From an uncultured Lentisphaeria bacterium (GTDB lineage Bacteria; Verrucomicrobiota; Lentisphaeria; Victivallales; Victivallaceae): a stretch of DNA of 5,215 nt. Below the pieces are notes generated by a model. That model was not told the origin of the DNA. It saw nothing but the letters and a program-made list of their open reading frames with translations, and did not search any database. Position numbers and translations under genes: made by a program. The stretch is from the NCBI GenBank assembly GCA_949298665.1, contig CASFXO010000091.1, positions 1-5,215 of the forward strand. The letters are read 5' to 3'. Shown here one piece after another: positions 4,851-5,215 of this stretch. Every line of letters begins with the position of its first letter. The first letter of the stretch is position 1.

Positions 4851-5215
4851 AGCGCCATCTGCTCTGGTCGGCGGCCGTCGTCGCGGTGATCCTGACGATC
4901 GTTGCCGGATGCGTCCGGGAGGAACGGCCGGAATCGCCCGGTTTCGGTGAATTCCGTTCGAAAGACACGCAGTTCGAACGGATCAAGAACGCCCAGGTTA
5001 CGTTCGGGCCGGTGGGCCGTCTGTCTTTCGAGGCCGGGAAACCGGCCCGGCTGTCCTTCGCGCTGAAAAACGTCGGCGGCCGCCCGCTGCGGATCCCCGA
5101 ATGGCGCATGAACGAGGTCGACAACATCCGGCTGTTCTGCCAGCCCTGGCTGCCCGACATGACCAAACCCGACGAAAACGCCTGGATGGCCATGAACGAC
5201 GAGGTGAAAAAGCCG
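4847..5215 (+). CDS. Predicted lipoprotein of unknown function (C-terminus beyond window)
   Basis: The frame starting at ATG 4847 stays open for 123 codons to the window end. The N-terminus is a classic lipoprotein signal: basic MKRH, a hydrophobic core (residues 5-19) and the lipobox V-A-G-C with Cys22 as the modified residue. Val at position +2, rather than Asp, would allow outer-membrane sorting by the E. coli rule, if that applies here. The mature part begins with a charged linker. Residues about 49-85 alternate hydrophobic and polar positions with KNVGG in the middle, as in Ig-like beta-sandwich domains. That fold is a guess. The start overlaps the stop of the upstream membrane protein gene (ATGA), and AAGGA at 4832-4836 can serve as its ribosome site. 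No specific family is recognised. Confidence 0.78.
   Translation, partial: MKRHLLWSAAVVAVILTIVAGCVREERPESPGFGEFRSKDTQFERIKNAQVTFGPVGRLSFEAGKPARLSFALKNVGGRPLRIPEWRMNEVDNIRLFCQPWLPDMTKPDENAWMAMNDEVKKP

Overview
The window is a gene-dense, GC-rich stretch of an otherwise chromosomal-looking bacterial genome, with no insertion sequence, phage, CRISPR or RNA-gene signature. The mix is a TolQ/ExbB-type channel, a ROK sugar kinase, a biotin synthase with the cysteine pattern of obligate anaerobes, a tail-anchored PknB-like kinase, an M55 D-aminopeptidase and a lipoprotein. This suggests an anaerobic Gram-negative bacterium, possibly of the PVC group (Lentisphaerae/Victivallales-like). That assignment is an impression from gene content, not a proven placement.

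Layout. A truncated TolQ/ExbB-family gene runs leftward off the window (1-313). It is separated by a 199-bp divergent control region (314-512) from a rightward pair: a ROK-family glucokinase-like gene (513-1490) and a biotin synthase gene (1516-2502). Converging on that pair, 16 bp away, is a leftward pair: an M55 D-aminopeptidase (3557-4330) followed 6 bp later by a Ser/Thr protein kinase with a C-terminal membrane anchor (2519-3550). A second 199-bp divergent region (4331-4529) separates this pair from a rightward pair whose members overlap by an ATGA junction: a small two-helix membrane protein (4530-4850) and a predicted lipoprotein cut by the window end (4847-5215).

Control regions. In the first divergent region, two facing sigma70-like promoters have overlapping -10 boxes, both lying inside one perfect 17-bp inverted repeat. 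A single regulator could therefore control both directions. In the second, back-to-back promoters with 17-bp spacers are accompanied by three small dyads, one of them at the predicted transcription start of the peptidase-kinase operon.

Most notable point. The biotin synthase keeps the radical-SAM CxxxCxxC motif but lacks two of the four ligands of the classical [2Fe-2S] sulfur-donor cluster: the E. coli Cys97 position is Gly and the Arg260 position is Lys. It has gained cysteines at two other positions. Exactly four cysteines remain outside the SAM motif, which fits the type II biotin synthases described from anaerobes with an auxiliary 4Fe-5S cluster. Its substrate-binding YNHNLD motif also reads YNMNLQ. 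No other biotin gene is in the window.

No functional link between the three gene pairs can be shown from sequence alone. The peptidase-kinase pair and the membrane protein-lipoprotein pair are both suggestive of envelope functions.
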